A stretch of DNA of 64,000 nucleotides, from contig OZ020304.1 in NCBI GenBank assembly GCA_963971305.1, positions 76,880,355 through 76,944,354 of the forward strand, written 5' to 3'. Every line of letters begins with the position of its first letter. Within the stretch, counting starts at the first letter, position 1. Made by a program: the position numbers and the translations under genes. The DNA is from Arcuatula senhousia (Eukaryota; Mollusca; Bivalvia; Mytilida; Mytilidae). The notes beneath the pieces were generated by a model, which worked only from the letters and a program-made list of their open reading frames with translations, was not told the DNA's origin and ran no database searches. Positions 11,401 through 23,500 of this stretch are shown piece by piece.

Positions 11401-14400
11401 ACACATGTATACTGAACTTTTTTGATAACCTTATTCCAGTTTATTTTATTATTTACAACAAAGAGTTACAGACATTTATACAAAGGTTGTAATTTAGTCA
11501 TACTGTAACAATAAACAATTTTCAAAACAGTTCCTTTTTATTATGACTTCAGATTTAGACAGATAGTATTTTGAATTTAAATATCAATACATGTACAAAA
11601 TGTATATTTCAAGTTTCAATCAAACTAGTGACAAAACAACATAAAGTCAACCACTCAATAATTTTCTGTACTGTGGATTCATTTATTTTTGTGGATACCA
11701 ATTTTCGTGGTTTGATGAAAAAGGATCAGTTCATTGATTCTAAATTTTGTGGTTCTGAAGTCTCTAGCGTACAGATCAATGTTAAATTTCCTTTTCGTTG
11801 GGTATCAAGTTTCGTGGGTCAAGGGCCACCCACAAAAACCACCAAAATTGATATCCCACTAATAATAATGAAACCACAGTATTTCAAATAGCATTTACAT
11901 GACATAAAAATTTAATCTCTTGTCTTTAATATGTATTACTTCTTACGTTATTGCAACTGCTCTCTTTGGAAGCTTCAGATCAGCAGGAGGCTGAAAAAAG
12001 AATACTAGACTAGATTATAGTGCTGGCCCAAAAGAGATTTCTTAATGATATATTTTTGTAAATTTATCTAGTGTAATGAATACATATTTCATACAGTTAG
12101 ATATTTTTAATCGTCGTAATTGTGTGCAATATTTGAATATTGTTTTAAAACTAGAATACTGACAAAGTCAGAAAGGGCCCCGCGGCAAAATATCTAAGTG
12201 TTTTCAAAATCATACGAACTTTAATTATAACCACTAAGGCATGTTCCATGGAATGCATATGAAACTACAGATCTGTATTGTTAATAGCCTTTGAGTTCAC
12301 AAAGTCAAATTCTCAAAATCTACGAATTTCGATAAAAAATGAAGTTTTTTCCAAAAATATTAATCAGATTTGCACGAAATTTTAATATGCAAATCAGGAC
12401 ATGCTACTTAGCAGCTGAACAAAGTTTCAGAACTGTTTTGTTAACAGTTTTTGAGTTTTAGTGTTCACGAAGTCCAATTCTCAAAATCTGTGATTTCGAT
12501 AAAAAATGAAGATTTTTTCCCAAAATATTAATCAGATTTGCACGAAATTTTAATATGCAAATCAGGACATGCTACTTAGCAGCTGAACAAAGTTTCAGAA
12601 CTGTTTTGTTAACAGTTTTTGAGTTTAAGTGTTCACAAAGTCCAATTCTCAAAATCTGTGATTTTCGTTAAAAAATGAAGTTTTTTCCAAAAATATTAAT
12701 CAGATTTGCACGAAATTTTCATATGCAAATCAGGACATGCTACTTATCAGCTGTGCAAACTTCAGAACTGTATTGTTAACAGTTTTTGAGTTTTAGTGTT
12801 CACAAAGTCCAATTCTCAAAATCTGTGATTTTCGATAAAAAATGAAGATTTTTCCAAAAATATTAATCAGATTTGCACAAAATTTTAATATGCACATCAT
12901 GACATGCTACTTAGCAGCTGTGCAAAGTTTCAGAAATGTGGTGTTAATAGTTTTTGAGTTTTAGTGTTCACAAGAATTGTTGACGGACGGACAGACGGAC
13001 GGACGGACAAAGTGAAAAATATAGGGCGTCCGCATCTTTGATGCGGGGCCCTAAATATATATACATGTATGATTATTTCTGCCCCGAAGCTCACAGTATA
13101 GAACCCAAATTTATTAAATACATACCGCACATCTAAACCTCACACTTTCTATTTTGCCACAAGATTTAAACAGCTTCTTTAAATGCTGAAAATAAAATTC
13201 AAAATTTATGATTTCTAAGGGGTAAAATTACATTTTTGATAACTTATGATGTCAACAATATGGTATCATGCCGACTAATGTTTATATTGCCATCATAATA
13301 CCATACATGCTCTAGAAAATATACCATGTAATCTGTTCTTAAATTAACAAGCATTATGGTTAATTTACAGTTTTTCAGGGGTAAAAGTTTCTGTTGCATT
13401 TTTTTTTTAAGGACCATATAGCAGGAAATTTTCTTAAGTGCTAAATTTCATATTTGAAAGAACAAATAAAGCATTCAATTTAATTCTTAGCTGACTCTAT
13501 TTTTTGTTCTTTAAATTCTAAAATCCAAAATAAGCAAAATTTATTGCACAAAAAAATCACAAAAACTTCCATGACATACAGATAGTTACCTTTTTATCAT
13601 AAGTTATTGGCAGATTGCCTACAAATATTGTCCTTGGGTCTTTGGTTCTATCTCTTTTGTTTTTATTCCTTATTTTTCTACTTGAAGTTTTGTCGCCTTC
13701 TGTGTTTTCTTCCGATCTGAACAATAAAACAATTCTATAAATAACATCTTTAAACATTCTAAAGGCAAATAGATTTGGTTATCAAGTGGATGAAATGCTG
13801 CTGGAGTGACCTGGGTCGGGCTGTGTACTTTTTAGTCCATGAACAAACAAAAGAATTTAGGGTTTGTGTTTTGTGCCATGTCTATCACTAATCATCTCAA
13901 TTACAATTTATTCCAGAGAAGGTTCATGTCATTTTCAATAAAAGTGACCTTAAGCATTACTAAGACATAGAAATAGACATATTTTATTTCCAATTATGGT
14001 CCCTCAAGGGGCAGGATCATTTCAATGATTAATTATAAATAAATAAAACTAAGTAAACCTGGTTTGACAATAATCTCCCAAAATTTAAATCATGGCAAAT
14101 TATGGTGTCCCCTCATTGGAATAAACTACCTTAGTTGGCTATTTCTGAAATAACACTATTAAACATTTTCAAATCCACAAACAAAAGCATATGGGTTAAA
14201 TTGTATAAGTTGTTTGGTTTGGTTTTTTTTTCACAAGACAAAGTTCTTTATAAACATTACAGTTCTTTTTAAACATTACATTTCTTTATAAACATTACTT
14301 GTTAGTTGACTTGAGAGCTTCATGAACTACTCCTGGAGGTGGGTCATAACCCACAGGCTTGGATTTATCTTTCGTTTTCTTTTTCTTAGCACCAGTTTTA

Positions 14401-16445
14401 TTCTGGCCATTATCTAAAGATCTTTTCTTGTTTTGTTTTTTCTCTGATGTTTGTAAAGTCTGAAAAATATCATAACATTTTTTTAAATATTAAATAACAA
14501 TAAATAGAGTAGCAACATGAGCAATAAGAATCAAACTTCCTACATTTAATCATTTATCATCATATTAAATATTAAACTAGAGCAGAACAATTGATATTTA
14601 AAATTATTACATGTAATAGAAACCAATAATAATAGATTTTAGAAATATACGTTATTGAGATGTGGAATAAGTGTACGCGACACAACAAACATAAACAAAC
14701 AGCAATTCAAAAAATCACAACGGAAAACAGCAAGCAGTCTTCAACATGACCATAGGTCACTGCTTACCGTCTTGCATTGGCCCAAGACTTATAATACAAT
14801 ACAAAAGTATCAAAACCAATCCCTAAATCATCAACGAAAGACTCAATTCTTGACATAAAACAGTTAACATAGAATGACAAGGACAAACAAAGGCTTTGGC
14901 AAAGTTTCCTGGCTTAGGACAGGCACATATAAAATGTGGCGGGGTTAAACTAGTTTTTTGGATCCAACCTTCCCCCTATTGATAAGCTTGCACAAAGCTA
15001 CATATAAAACACACTGTAAAACTCAATCGACAAAAGTTCAATTCAACAAGAGAGAACCTAAGACAAAATACTGTACGAAAACAACAAGACTAGGAGGAAC
15101 TCTCTTGAGAACACTCGAAGTTACTGACAACTAGCTAAGAAACATTTATCGATTGATGTAAAAGAATCAAATACATCAGTTCTAAATCCGACACCCCACG
15201 TCAAAACAATGAATGATTAAGAGTTGTATCACCATACAGAACCGACATACTTGATCGCTGTGGTGCTTATAAATAATACAGTGGATACAAAGTGAAAATT
15301 TAAGGTTTTAAAGTTACTATCAAGCTATCAATATTTCTGCCAAAACATACCAAATGCAAAGATTTTACTAAAACATTGAATTCGTATCCTTTTTTCAAAA
15401 GGTTTTTAAGCCAGTTTTTAATTTCCATAAGGTTGTTTTTGAATTTTTGTGCTTTATAAACTACATTGCTATAAAAGTCAGGATGAGATATTCCTTTAAC
15501 AATCAGAAATCTACGTGTACAATCAAATTTTTCGATGAGATGTCCATATTTATGTGCAAATTTTGTAAAAGATTTGACTAATTTGTGGTAACGGTAACCT
15601 TGTTTTAGCAATTTTTCTGTAATAAAACGGTTTTTATCATTAAAATCAGACACATCACTGCAAATGCGAGCATACCTGACTAATTGTGAAATGTATACCC
15701 CGTAAGCTGGAGCTAATGGTACGTCTCCTTCAAGAAACGGAAAATTAACTATTGGGAATGAAAAGTCATCCCGTTTATCATATACTTTAGTGTGTAATCT
15801 ACCATTGATAATGCTTAAGTCCAAATCTAGAAATGGACATCTACTGTCGGTTGAGTTTGCTTTATTTAGGGTTAATTCTTTAGGATATATAATATAATAT
15901 CATTTATAAAATTTGAGAATGTGGGGTTGTTTAGAGCAAGTATGTCATCTAAGTACCTATATGTATTGTTAAAAGTTTCGATAAGGTGGTTTTTGTTGGG
16001 GTCTTTTTGTAGCTTGGCTATAAACTGTGATTCGTAACACAGATTTAGAAAGCCTTCATTTCCATAATGGTCGAAGACGCATTAATGTTAACCTTTAAAG
16101 AGACTCGATCATCACTCTTAAATGTGAAAACATCTAAGGTATTACTCCATTTTATTTACAAGGTTGGGAAGAGCTTAATTTTTTCTGTCTTTTAGGCAGG
16201 ATTTAAATGAAAAAGACCAAAATAATTGAGCCGTGACCAGCCCAGTCAATATAATAGAGTAATAGGCATAATAAATCTTAAGTAGAAATATAGATGACCT
16301 CAGATTCAGTTATTATCTTTGTGGGTGTGGAGAATAATGCTGCCAATTGTGATAGCTCTTCTCTAGATGTGTGGTCCTTCTTTTTTTTCGATGATTTCTG
16401 TATCAAATTGGTTAAACTTCCAACTTTATAGTCTGTTGTTGTCAT
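8471..16445 (-). CDS. RBM34: RNA-binding protein 34-like (two RRMs), complete
   Basis: Eleven coding exons on the - strand: 16445-16299, 14459-14299, 13716-13590, 13185-13126, 11990-11947, 11334-11251, 10630-10570, 10171-10129, 9899-9781, 9259-9149, 8713-8471. They join to 1200 nt (399 aa), near the ~430 aa of human RBM34. RRM1 spans about residues 129-228 (RTIFVGNLPITYDKK ... GFHIRVDIS). RRM2 spans about 231-312 (TVFIGNMTYDVTENEVRDHF, then GKGIGYIQF and GRELRVMRC). The C-tail is Lys/Ser/Gly-rich and basic, as in nucleolar proteins. RBM34 and yeast Nop12 are linked to ribosome biogenesis by family knowledge. The start is the ATG giving MTTTDYKVGSLTNLIQ. It directly follows a polypyrimidine-CAG, so an upstream 5' UTR exon is likely. 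The exon-1 donor (GTCATC) is weak but phase-consistent. Introns contain the MITEs, Helitron-like element and RT remnant listed separately. Confidence 0.88.
10672..10818. mobile_element. fold-back MITE in RBM34 intron (147 bp)
   Basis: Near-perfect long inverted arms. The left arm starts GG(C)CCCAGTTTCATAAAA and the right arm is its complement ending TTTTATGAAACTGGGACC. Each arm also contains the self-complementary ATCTCAAATTTGAGAT. Almost the whole element folds on itself. Confidence 0.7.
11669..11881. mobile_element. MITE with TACTGTGG/CCACAGTA ends, copy 1
   Basis: 213 bp. Ends are inverted TACTGTGG, with subterminal inverted segments (AATTTTCGTGG on the left and CCACCAAAATT on the right). 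A second copy lies at 50027-50240 in the PAK4-like gene. No coding capacity. Confidence 0.75.
12151..13053 (-). mobile_element. Helitron-like element with five ~168-bp core repeats
   Basis: Core units recur with the phrase GTTCACAAAGTCC at 12295, 12461, 12629, 12796 and 12964 (period about 168). The - strand 3' end has a CTGAC/GTCAG hairpin (12159-12171), then CTAG (12151-12154), then T. The opposite end carries a GACGGACGGAC run and a GCATC/GATGC hairpin inside GGGC...GGGGCCC, complementary to GGGCCCC near 12174. It fits the pearl/HINE architecture. It sits in an RBM34 intron. Confidence 0.68.
13970..14045 (-). mobile_element. LINE 3'-end fragment
   Basis: Contains CCAATTATGGTCCCTCAA and a GGGGCAGGATCAT segment, matching the 3' end of the LINE at 18538-20050. 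It looks like a heavily 5'-truncated insertion of the same family in an RBM34 intron. Confidence 0.6.
14652..15000 (+). repeat. dispersed repeat, GTGGAATAAGTGTAC family
   Basis: Starts GAGATGTGGAATAAGTGTAC and continues through an AACGGAAAACAGCAAGCAG segment to a GGCTTAGGACAGGCACATA part. Related copies occur at 42985-43135 and 47866-48450. No open frame; it may be the untranslated part of a retroelement. Confidence 0.5.
15300..16140 (-). pseudogene. degenerate reverse transcriptase, Penelope-like or related
   Basis: The intact - strand frame 15824-15300 (174 aa) begins at the region after the palm: SIINGRLHTKVYDKRDDF, then an APAYGVYISQLVRYAR segment. Upstream, in another frame at about 16075-15900, is NTYRYLDDILALNN with the YxDD catalytic motif. 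A frameshift near 15890, in an AT-rich slip-prone stretch, separates them; the frame resumes YPKELTLNKAN. This arrangement is common in invertebrate RT remnants, and I place it nearest Penelope-like elements with uncertainty. No endonuclease domain was seen. It lies in RBM34 intron 1 and is not functional as it stands. Confidence 0.62.
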
Positions 16446-18097
16446 TTTCTGGAGAAAAAAATACATACAGTATAAATAAAATTTTGCAAGCATGCATTAT
16501 AGCTTCTGCATATTGTATATAAAACATGTAAAATGCAGGCTTTTATGCCCTATCTAGTGAGGAATATAGTGTTTTCAGGCAGACCCAGATATTACTCACT
16601 TCACAATGTTTACTCAACTGAAAATCAAAGTGAGTATGCCATTGTCAAGAAGATATTTGACTATACACAAGAGCCTGTGGTTCTGTTAGTTCATTCAACA
16701 AGTATAATGTTCAAAAGACATAATGCCACATCTCACAACATTTGGGACAGACTGGCAAATGGACCCAAACACCATATACCCCCTACTATCATAGATGGGG
16801 CATAAAAATCATGTCTACTTTAAATTGAAGAGATAAGACAGGGAGTAATTATGTGAGAGTTAAGGCAGGGTGACTTTGTAAGGCACTAGCCTTGCCAGCT
16901 TAATTATTAAAGCCCATTAAAAAAAATTGTCAAATTCTGTTAGGGGGAGAGATCAATGTTAATATATATATATATATATATATAGTCCTATATTAAAAGT
17001 CAGGACTGAGCTCCAAATATAGATAGATGCACCATGGTTGCTTAACTATACCAGAAGCAATTTTCTATGCTTTAATAAAGCATTAATTAAGAAATTAAAT
17101 TTTCCAATGAACATAAAATAATTAAGTGTAAGATCTATAATGGTTTGTTCAACTACATGTAAGTTAAAACATTAAACTCCTCAACAAAACTAAAATCTGT
17201 TCTAAGTTCCCATTATTATTCTATGGGAAAATGGTTTCTGCTGAGACATTGATGATTGTGTATGTTAAAAATGTAATCATAGATGTTGTAGGACTAGTAT
17301 ACTAGGGTTGCACAATATAGACAAGGTCATCAGGGGTCACGGGGAGGAAAAACGACATCATTCAACATGGGACTAAGGGGACAGCATTTTCTATCAACGA
17401 TTCTTCTGTAATTATTCAACATATGGGTAAAAACCATTTGCAACTGACAAATAAACCCAAAGACAACATTTCCAACCCATAAAAAATCAATCTTGAACGG
17501 AAATAAAGAAATTACTTTCTTCATTCATTAGCGTTTTGAAACCAGTTTTTTTACCAGTTCCTCCTTTATTGGCTAAAATAGTGACTGATCCCACAATGCG
17601 CAACCCGTGTATTAAAGAGCAGGGATGCCCGGGTAGGGCTGAGCCAGGCAAAATTTGGGACTCCTGCAGTGTCAAAAACCACCTGCAACCTGCAGGCTTT
17701 TAAATTCAAATCCCAAATCATAGAGTCCATTCATAAGGCACATAAATAAATAAAAATTTACATATATATAACAAGCACAGAACATTGAGTGTGACTTCTG
17801 AGCTCCATTTGGTTATAAAAGCATTCCTTTAGACCAATATATGAAAACAAAATCCTAGATTCTCACCACCTCCCGCCCTGATTTATCAGTTCTTTAAAAA
17901 AAATTATCTTGATTTTTTGGCAAATTATGTCCATTTTTGGTCTATTTTCTTTAAAATGGCAGCATATTTCATTAAAATGGATAAAAAAATACAAAATATA
18001 AGAACAGCAAGCTTTACAAGAGAAATCAGCAAGAGTATGCCAATTGGACAAATGAACAGGAATTTGGGAGGCAAAAGCTGATATCAAATCCATTTTG
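16446..18097. other. spacer upstream of RBM34; no gene recognised
   Basis: It would contain the RBM34 promoter and perhaps a non-coding first exon, neither of which can be fixed. A + strand frame at 16533-16805 (90 aa, starting MQAFMPYLVRNI) matches nothing I recognise and has no supporting splice context. An (AT)n tract lies at 16962-16984. Confidence 0.4.
16962..16984. repeat. (AT)n microsatellite
   Basis: About eleven uninterrupted AT dinucleotides. Confidence 0.9.
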
Positions 18098-18177
18098 GGA
18101 TCTTGTTTTCGGAGATATTTTTGGTTGTGCCGCCCAAGTGGGCGGCACAACCAAAAATATCACTAAATACAAGATCC
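18098..18177. repeat. palindrome with 22-bp perfect arms
   Basis: Arms 18114-18135 and 18140-18161 are perfect inverted copies (22 bp) around a 4-base loop, AAGT. An outer pair, GGATCTTGT (18098-18106) and ACAAGATCC (18169-18177), extends the fold imperfectly. It resembles a short MITE. Confidence 0.75.
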
Positions 18178-18537
18178 TGAAAGGGATTACAAATAGATAT
18201 AGATCAGAATCAGTACAGAGTAATCCCCTATTATCAGTATTACCCAATCAAGAATTTTGTTATTTAAAATGTTCCTTACTTTATAGGGGTGGTAAAAAGG
18301 GGATCCCAACACAAAAACATGTGCTTCAAAAACGCAAAAACAAAGTACGAGTTATAAAAATCGCCAAACACGAAACAAGGGAACAATGAATTCAGATAAT
18401 CGAAAACACGTGCCTGAATCGCTTACCTGACACTATGTGCCAGAAGTAACGGACGCCAAGTGATGACAATAGCTCACCTGACCCTTCTGACAAGCTAAAA
18501 AGCAGAAAACCAAGCACGGGCAATAAAATTCTCATAA

Positions 18538-20050
18538 CATAAGACATAAGACATAATTTATTTTCCAATTATGGTCCCTCAAAGGGCAGCATCATTACAA
18601 TGATTACATTATAACAGAGAATAGAATAAAGTATAAGATTATAATAAATAGATAGCTTAATGCAGATACTATATATATACTTGTTCAAAGAGTCTGGATA
18701 CAAAAATGGACCAATATTTCATTATGCTACAATGATAAATTACAAGTAAAAACAAAAACAACAAAAAACATTTGTTATAGCAGTCCTCCCCGTGCTCAGA
18801 TCACACATACAAGATTTATAAAATGATATAGTCATATGCATGCTATGGTCACCAGGGGACGGTGCTTTAGGACTGCGAAACTTATAACTACTTGTAGCAT
18901 TGATTTATACACATACTGTACAGTTCTCCCCGTGATCAAAGCACCCATAGAAGTTTAATGTTCTATGAATGCTGTGGTCACCAGGGGGCGGTGCTTAAGA
19001 ACTGCAGTAGTGCATTTAGTCATATATAAATATATTCTCAGAACTCTTAAATAGAACAAAGAATGTACCATCAATGTGGCAGACCAGCAGATATTAATTT
19101 AATATAGAGGATTTAAAAAAAACACCAAACATTATATGTGTGCCAGGAATGAACATATTAGATTAAGAATTTCTAAATCCTCATTAGTCAATAACCATAT
19201 GAGTTTTGTCTTAGATTCTAGAGATGCAAAATTTTTACATTTTCTATGAGCAGTAGTTTCAAGCTCTTGACAAATATTGTTCACTCCAGGACACACACAC
19301 AAGAAATGAGTCTCATCCTCCACAACATTTAAATCACATCTTGTACAGAGTCTATTGTGTCTGGGAATGCCCTTGTATCTACCTGTCTCTATATTAAGCT
19401 TATGAGCTGAGATTCTGAATTTGGTTAATCTACATCTCTGTTCAAAGTTTTTTATTATCAAAAGATATTTTTCCAATCCAAAATTTGTTTTAAAAGTTGA
19501 GTAAGTACATAATTTACCATCAGAAACTTGATGTAATCTTTGTTTCCATTCTTTTAAAAAGAATTCCAAAAGAGTTTTATTTGTAATTTTCATATTCACA
19601 TTCAAGGAAGTCTTTATCTTATTGATAATAACTCTGACAGATGAATACCATGATAAGTGCTTTTTTGAGTCAATTAAAATAGATTCATTGTATGCTGCAT
19701 GCAGCAGGGGAAAGCAATCTTTAACTTTAGCAAGTCTGTCATGATACTTAAGCATGGCCTTTATTATATTAAAATGTAGGGGGAATCTTCCAAGTTCTGA
19801 TAAGACAGCAAAGTTGGTAGATTTTCTATGAACCCCAAGAATAAATTTACAGAACTTTTGATGGAGTGTTTCAGCTTTCTGTTTTGAATAAATTTCATCC
19901 AAACACATATTGTTTATACCATTTCTAAATCTGGAAGAAATTAGAATAGGGATTAAAGGTTCCCCATATTTCACACCCATATAAAAGAATGGGTTTAATA
20001 GTATGATCAAAAACATGCATACTAGTTTTAACACTTGGATAAAGATTCAT
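18538..20050 (-). pseudogene. 5'-truncated LINE (non-LTR retrotransposon), C-terminal ORF2 part
   Basis: The - strand frame 20034-19132 gives about 300 aa with a basic region and a Cys-rich knuckle RLCTRCDLNVVEDETHFLCV, typical of the C-terminus of CR1/L2/Jockey-like LINE ORF2 proteins. Just upstream, in another frame near 20046-19960, is HVFDHTIKPILLYGCEIWG, the conserved stretch between the RT and C-terminal domains. A frameshift near 19970 breaks it. The 3' UTR (19131-18538) includes a two-copy repeat (18780-18878 and 18922-19007), then CCAATTATGGTCCCTCAA and a GTCTTAT-type short tandem tail. No endonuclease or RT core is present. Confidence 0.75.
18849..18994 (+). promoter_or_regulatory. 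two CTCF-like motifs in the LINE 3' UTR
   Basis: TCACCAGGGGACGGTGC (18849-18865) and GGTCACCAGGGGGCGGTGC (ending 18994) resemble the CTCF core CCACCAGGGGGCGC. Binding is not shown; this is a motif match only. Confidence 0.25.
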
Positions 20051-20416
20051 AACATGAATCACGGGACAAAAATACAGACAAATACGAAAACATGAGAAAT
20101 CAAAATCACGAAAACACGTTAAATAAAAATGCCAAAAATGTAGCACGAAAATTACCCTTTACCAGGTACCCTCTTTAATGACTTTATAATAAATATCTAG
20201 TATACCAAAATAGCCCTAAATTCATTCTAAGAATCATCTAATGACTGATCTTACAGAATGCAATTTATTTCTAGTGTTTCTATTTCCATTTTCTTTTCTT
20301 TAGTTTAGAAATAATTGCTTAAAAAATACCTGCGCTTATTGTTATTATTAACAACAAGTAAAGTTAGTCTAAAAATTGTAATTTACACATTGCACATGTG
20401 CTTGTTATGGTTGATG

Positions 20417-20435
20417 TGGCGCCCCCTGGTGATTG
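20417..20435 (-). promoter_or_regulatory. CTCF-like motif beside the satellite
   Basis: The - strand reads CAATCACCAGGGGGCGCCA, close to the vertebrate CTCF consensus, 143 bp outside the first satellite monomer. Orientation is opposite to the two motifs at 18849-18994. Function is inferred from similarity only. Confidence 0.3.
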
Positions 20436-20462
20436 TTGTAGAAAGAGTAACCCGGATGAAAA

Positions 20463-20528
20463 GGTTGACAATATGGGAGTTATAAAAAGGAACCAGTTTA
20501 CGTACAACAACCACTATAAGCACCATCG
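20463..20528 (+). repeat. left outer inverted repeat of the satellite region
   Basis: A 21-bp perfect match (20504-20524, starting ACAACAACCACTATAAGC) to the reverse complement of 41060-41080. Weaker similarity extends outward (AATATGGGAGTTATA against CATATTGGACTTATA). It pairs with 41056-41122. Confidence 0.75.
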
Positions 20529-20577
20529 AGCACCATCAGTAAAACGGTTTATATAGCCAACGAAAAAAGGGTCTAGC

Positions 20578-23500
20578 ACCACGGGGCCTATGGGTCCCAG
20601 GGATGGTCCAAGTCTATCGAAATTGTGTATGTGGGTCCATATGAGTTAGGCCTAACAATCTAAATAGGTCCGGGATCCAATGAATCACTGTCAAAAAAAA
20701 ATTCGAATCCTCATGCATTTCATGTATAACATGACTTGATTTAGAAATGTTGCACCATGGAAACGGACTTTGCACCACGGGGCCTATGGGTCCCAGGGAT
20801 GGTCCAAGTCTATCGAAATTGTGTATGTGGGTCCATATGAGTTAGGCCTAACATCTAAATAAGACCGGGATCCAATGGATCACTGTCAAAAAAAAAAATT
20901 CGAATCCTCATGCATTTCATGTATAACATGACTTGATGTAGAAATGTTGCACCATGGAAATGGACTTTGCACCACGGGGCCTATGGGTCCCAGGGATGGT
21001 CCAAGTCTATCGAAATTGTGTATGTGGGTCCATATGAGTTAGGCCTAACATCTAAATAAGACCGGGATCCAATGGATCACTGTCAAAAAAAAAAATTCGA
21101 ATCCTCATGCATTTCATGTATAACATGACTTGATGTAGAAATGTTGCACCATGGAAATGGACTTTGCACCACGGGGCCTATGGGTCCCAGGGATGGTCCA
21201 AGTCTATCGAAATTGTGTATGTGGGTCCATATGAGTTAGGCCTAACATTCTAAATAGGTCCGGGATCCAATGAATCACTGTCAAAAAAAAATTCGAATCC
21301 TCATGCATTTCATGTATAACATGACTTGATTTAGAAATGTTGCACCATGGAAACGGACTTTGCACCACGGGGCCTATGGGTCCCAGGGATGGTCCAAGTC
21401 TATCGAAATTGTGTATGTGGGTCCATATGAGTTAGGCCTAACAATCTAAATAGGTCCGGGATCCAATGAATCACTGTCAAAAAAAAATTCGAATCCTCAT
21501 GCATTTCATGTATAACATGACTTGATTTAGAAATGTTGCACCATGGAAACGGACTTTGCACCACGGGGCCTATGGGTCCCAGGGATGGTCCAAGTCTATC
21601 GAAATTGTGTATGTGGGTCCATATGAGTTAGGCCTAACATCTAAATAAGACCGGGATCCAATGGATCACTGTCAAAAAAAAAAATTCGAATCCTCATGCA
21701 TTTCATGTATAACATGACTTGATGTAGAAATGTTGCACCATGGAAATGGACTTTGCACCACGGGGCCTATGGGTCCCAGGGATGGTCCAAGTCTATCGAA
21801 ATTGTGTATGTGGGTCCATATGAGTTAGGCCTAACATCTAAATAAGACCGGGATCCAATGGATCACTGTCAAAAAAAAAATTCGAATCCTCATGCATTTC
21901 ATGTATAACATGACTTGATGTAGAAATGTTGCACCATGGAAATGGACTTTGCACCACGGGGCCTATGGGTCCCAGGGATGGTCCAAGTCTATCGAAATTG
22001 TGTATGTGGGTCCATATGAGTTAGGCCTAACATTCTAAATAGGTCCGGGATCCAATGAATCACTGTCAAAAAAAAATTCGAATCCTCATGCATTTCATGT
22101 ATAACATGACTTGATTTAGAAATGTTGCACCATGGAAACGGACTTTGCACCACGGGGCCTATGGGTCCCAGGGATGGTCCAAGTCTATCGAAATTGTGTA
22201 TGTGGGTCCATATGAGTTAGGCCTAACAATCTAAATAGGTCCGGGATCCAATGAATCACTGTCAAAAAAAAATTCGAATCCTCATGCATTTCATGTATAA
22301 CATGACTTGATTTAGAAATGTTGCACCATGGAAACGGACTTTGCACCACGGGGCCTATGGGTCCCAGGGATGGTCCAAGTCTATCGAAATTGTGTATGTG
22401 GGTCCATATGAGTTAGGCCTAACATCTAAATAAGACCGGGATCCAATGGATCACTGTCAAAAAAAAAATTCGAATCCTCATGCATTTCATGTATAACATG
22501 ACTTGATGTAGAAATGTTGCACCATGGAAATGGACTTTGCACCACGGGGCCTATGGGTCCCAGGGATGGTCCAAGTCTATCGAAATTGTGTATGTGGGTC
22601 CATATGAGTTAGGCCTAACATCTAAATAAGACCGGGATCCAATGGATCACTGTCAAAAAAAAAATTCGAATCCTCATGCATTTCATGTATAACATGACTT
22701 GATGTAGAAATGTTGCACCATGGAAATGGACTTTGCACCACGGGGCCTATGGGTCCCAGGGATGGTCCAAGTCTATCGAAATTGTGTATGTGGGTCCATA
22801 TGAGTTAGGCCTAACATTCTAAATAGGTCCGGGATCCAATGAATCACTGTCAAAAAAAAATTCGAATCCTCATGCATTTCATGTATAACATGACTTGATT
22901 TAGAAATGTTGCACCATGGAAACGGACTTTGCACCACGGGGCCTATGGGTCCCAGGGATGGTCCAAGTCTATCGAAATTGTGTATGTGGGTCCATATGAG
23001 TTAGGCCTAACAATCTAAATAGGTCCGGGATCCAATGAATCACTGTCAAAAAAAAATTCGAATCCTCATGCATTTCATGTATAACATGACTTGATTTAGA
23101 AATGTTGCACCATGGAAACGGACTTTGCACCACGGGGCCTATGGGTCCCAGGGATGGTCCAAGTCTATCGAAATTGTGTATGTGGGTCCATATGAGTTAG
23201 GCCTAACATCTAAATAAGACCGGGATCCAATGGATCACTGTCAAAAAAAAAAATTCGAATCCTCATGCATTTCATGTATAACATGACTTGATGTAGAAAT
23301 GTTGCACCATGGAAATGGACTTTGCACCACGGGGCCTATGGGTCCCAGGGATGGTCCAAGTCTATCGAAATTGTGTATGTGGGTCCATATGAGTTAGGCC
23401 TAACATCTAAATAAGACCGGGATCCAATGGATCACTGTCAAAAAAAAAATTCGAATCCTCATGCATTTCATGTATAACATGACTTGATGTAGAAATGTTG

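Noticed and set aside
16533..16805. Possible 90-aa protein starting MQAFMPYLVRNI
   Set aside because: No recognisable domain, no splice or poly(A) context, and it lies in repeat-rich spacer. A chance frame cannot be excluded.
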